Positions 63,676-64,000 of a DNA stretch of 64,000 nucleotides are shown piece by piece. The position numbers and the translations under genes are program-made. Below the pieces are notes generated by a model. The model did no database searches, was not told the DNA's origin, and saw only the letters and a list, made by a program, of their open reading frames with translations. The stretch's first letter is position 1, and each line of letters opens with the position of its first letter. Source of the DNA: Spirosoma rhododendri (lineage in GTDB: Bacteria; Bacteroidota; Bacteroidia; Cytophagales; Spirosomataceae); contig NZ_CP051678.1 of assembly GCF_012849055.1 (NCBI RefSeq), positions 62,001-126,000 of the forward strand, given 5' to 3'.

Positions 63676-64000
63676 ATGGATGATCAGGCACTGTGGCAAT
63701 TGCTTCGGACAGGTAGCGAGGAGGCCTACAGCGTCTTAGCCCAACGGTACTACGCTAAACTGGTTCATTACGGTCAAAAGTTTACGCCAAACCGACAACT
63801 CGTTGAAGATGCTCTTCAGGACCTGTTAATCCGGCTGTGGTTAGGCCGTCAGCGACTCAGCGATACACCTTCTGTCAAATTTTACCTGTTGAAAGCATTT
63901 CGACATCAATTGTTCAAAACCCTCAACAAATCGCTTCGCCATTCGGAAGTTGAAGAAGCAGATATGGCTGAGCTAATGGTATTTTCTGTTGAAGATCAAT
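63676..64000 (+). CDS. ECF-type RNA polymerase sigma factor, cut by window end
   Basis: One hundred and eight codons from ATG 63676 to the edge. The region-2-like part reads MDDQALWQLLRTGSEEAYSV, LAQRYYAKLVHYGQKFTPNR, LVEDALQDLLIRLWLGRQRL, typical of Bacteroidota FecI-like sigma factors. Region 4 is beyond the window. It is likely to head a second FecR/SusCD locus to the right, or could serve the FecR at 54620. Confidence 0.8.
   Translation, partial: MDDQALWQLLRTGSEEAYSVLAQRYYAKLVHYGQKFTPNRQLVEDALQDLLIRLWLGRQRLSDTPSVKFYLLKAFRHQLFKTLNKSLRHSEVEEADMAELMVFSVEDQ

Overview
The window looks like DNA of a Bacteroidota, most likely a Cytophagales relative of Spirosoma. This rests on gene content: a SusC/SusD pair with a FecR anti-sigma factor, a secreted protease with a type IX secretion C-terminal domain, LytTR regulators paired with 5TM/HisKA_2-type kinases, BtgA/DUF5712-type mobilisation genes, and TAnnTTTG-type promoter elements. 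No rRNA, tRNA or CRISPR array was seen. The left part is clearly plasmid backbone, so the whole window is probably part of a large plasmid or an integrated one; the sequence alone cannot decide between these.

Layout. 0-2.4 kb: a TIR-domain protein and a hypothetical gene. 2.5-4.5 kb: parA (broken by one missing G inside the P-loop) and parB, followed by two palindromes. 4.7-6.7 kb: an iteron origin (11 clear 17-bp repeats) and a Rep_3 initiator. 6.7-10.4 kb: cargo, with a HEPN-like protein, a Lit/U49-like zinc peptidase, an AlbA_2 fragment, an XRE repressor with matching palindromes on both sides, and an HNH nuclease. 10.4-13.6 kb: a mobilisation operon (BtgA-like, DUF5712-like relaxase, VirD4/TraG coupling protein). 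14.1-15.6 kb: a second, unrelated Rep_3 initiator with its own 7-copy iteron array. The backbone therefore carries two replicons.

15.8-25.1 kb: hypothetical plasmid genes, two paralogous multi-PAS histidine kinases, a CheY-like regulator, and between them a 2-kb stretch of very short genes with strong terminators. 25.5-29.2 kb: a NUDIX-type sugar regulator, then a decayed insertion sequence with long inverted repeats, itself interrupted by a decayed IS110-family element. 29.9-35 kb: a large secreted metalloprotease with one frameshift in its signal-peptide region, small hypotheticals, and an AT-rich methyltransferase-like gene that looks transferred. 35.5-43.6 kb: two LytTR-type two-component systems, the second wrapped around an outer-membrane beta-barrel gene. 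43.9-54.4 kb: a TonB-domain protein, a frameshifted DUF5694 gene with a truncated second copy at 54 kb, a nucleotidyltransferase pair, a PD40 propeller protein, an ABC transporter, and a TetR/alpha-beta hydrolase pair. 54.6-64 kb: a glycan-uptake locus (FecR, SusC with STN domain, SusD, GH2 glycosidase) and the start of an ECF sigma factor cut by the window end.

Three separate genes carry one-base frameshifts at or next to short runs (parA, protease, DUF5694). Either these are consensus errors in the assembly or the replicon is decaying; raw reads would settle it. Functions were assigned by reading the proteins; no database search was run.
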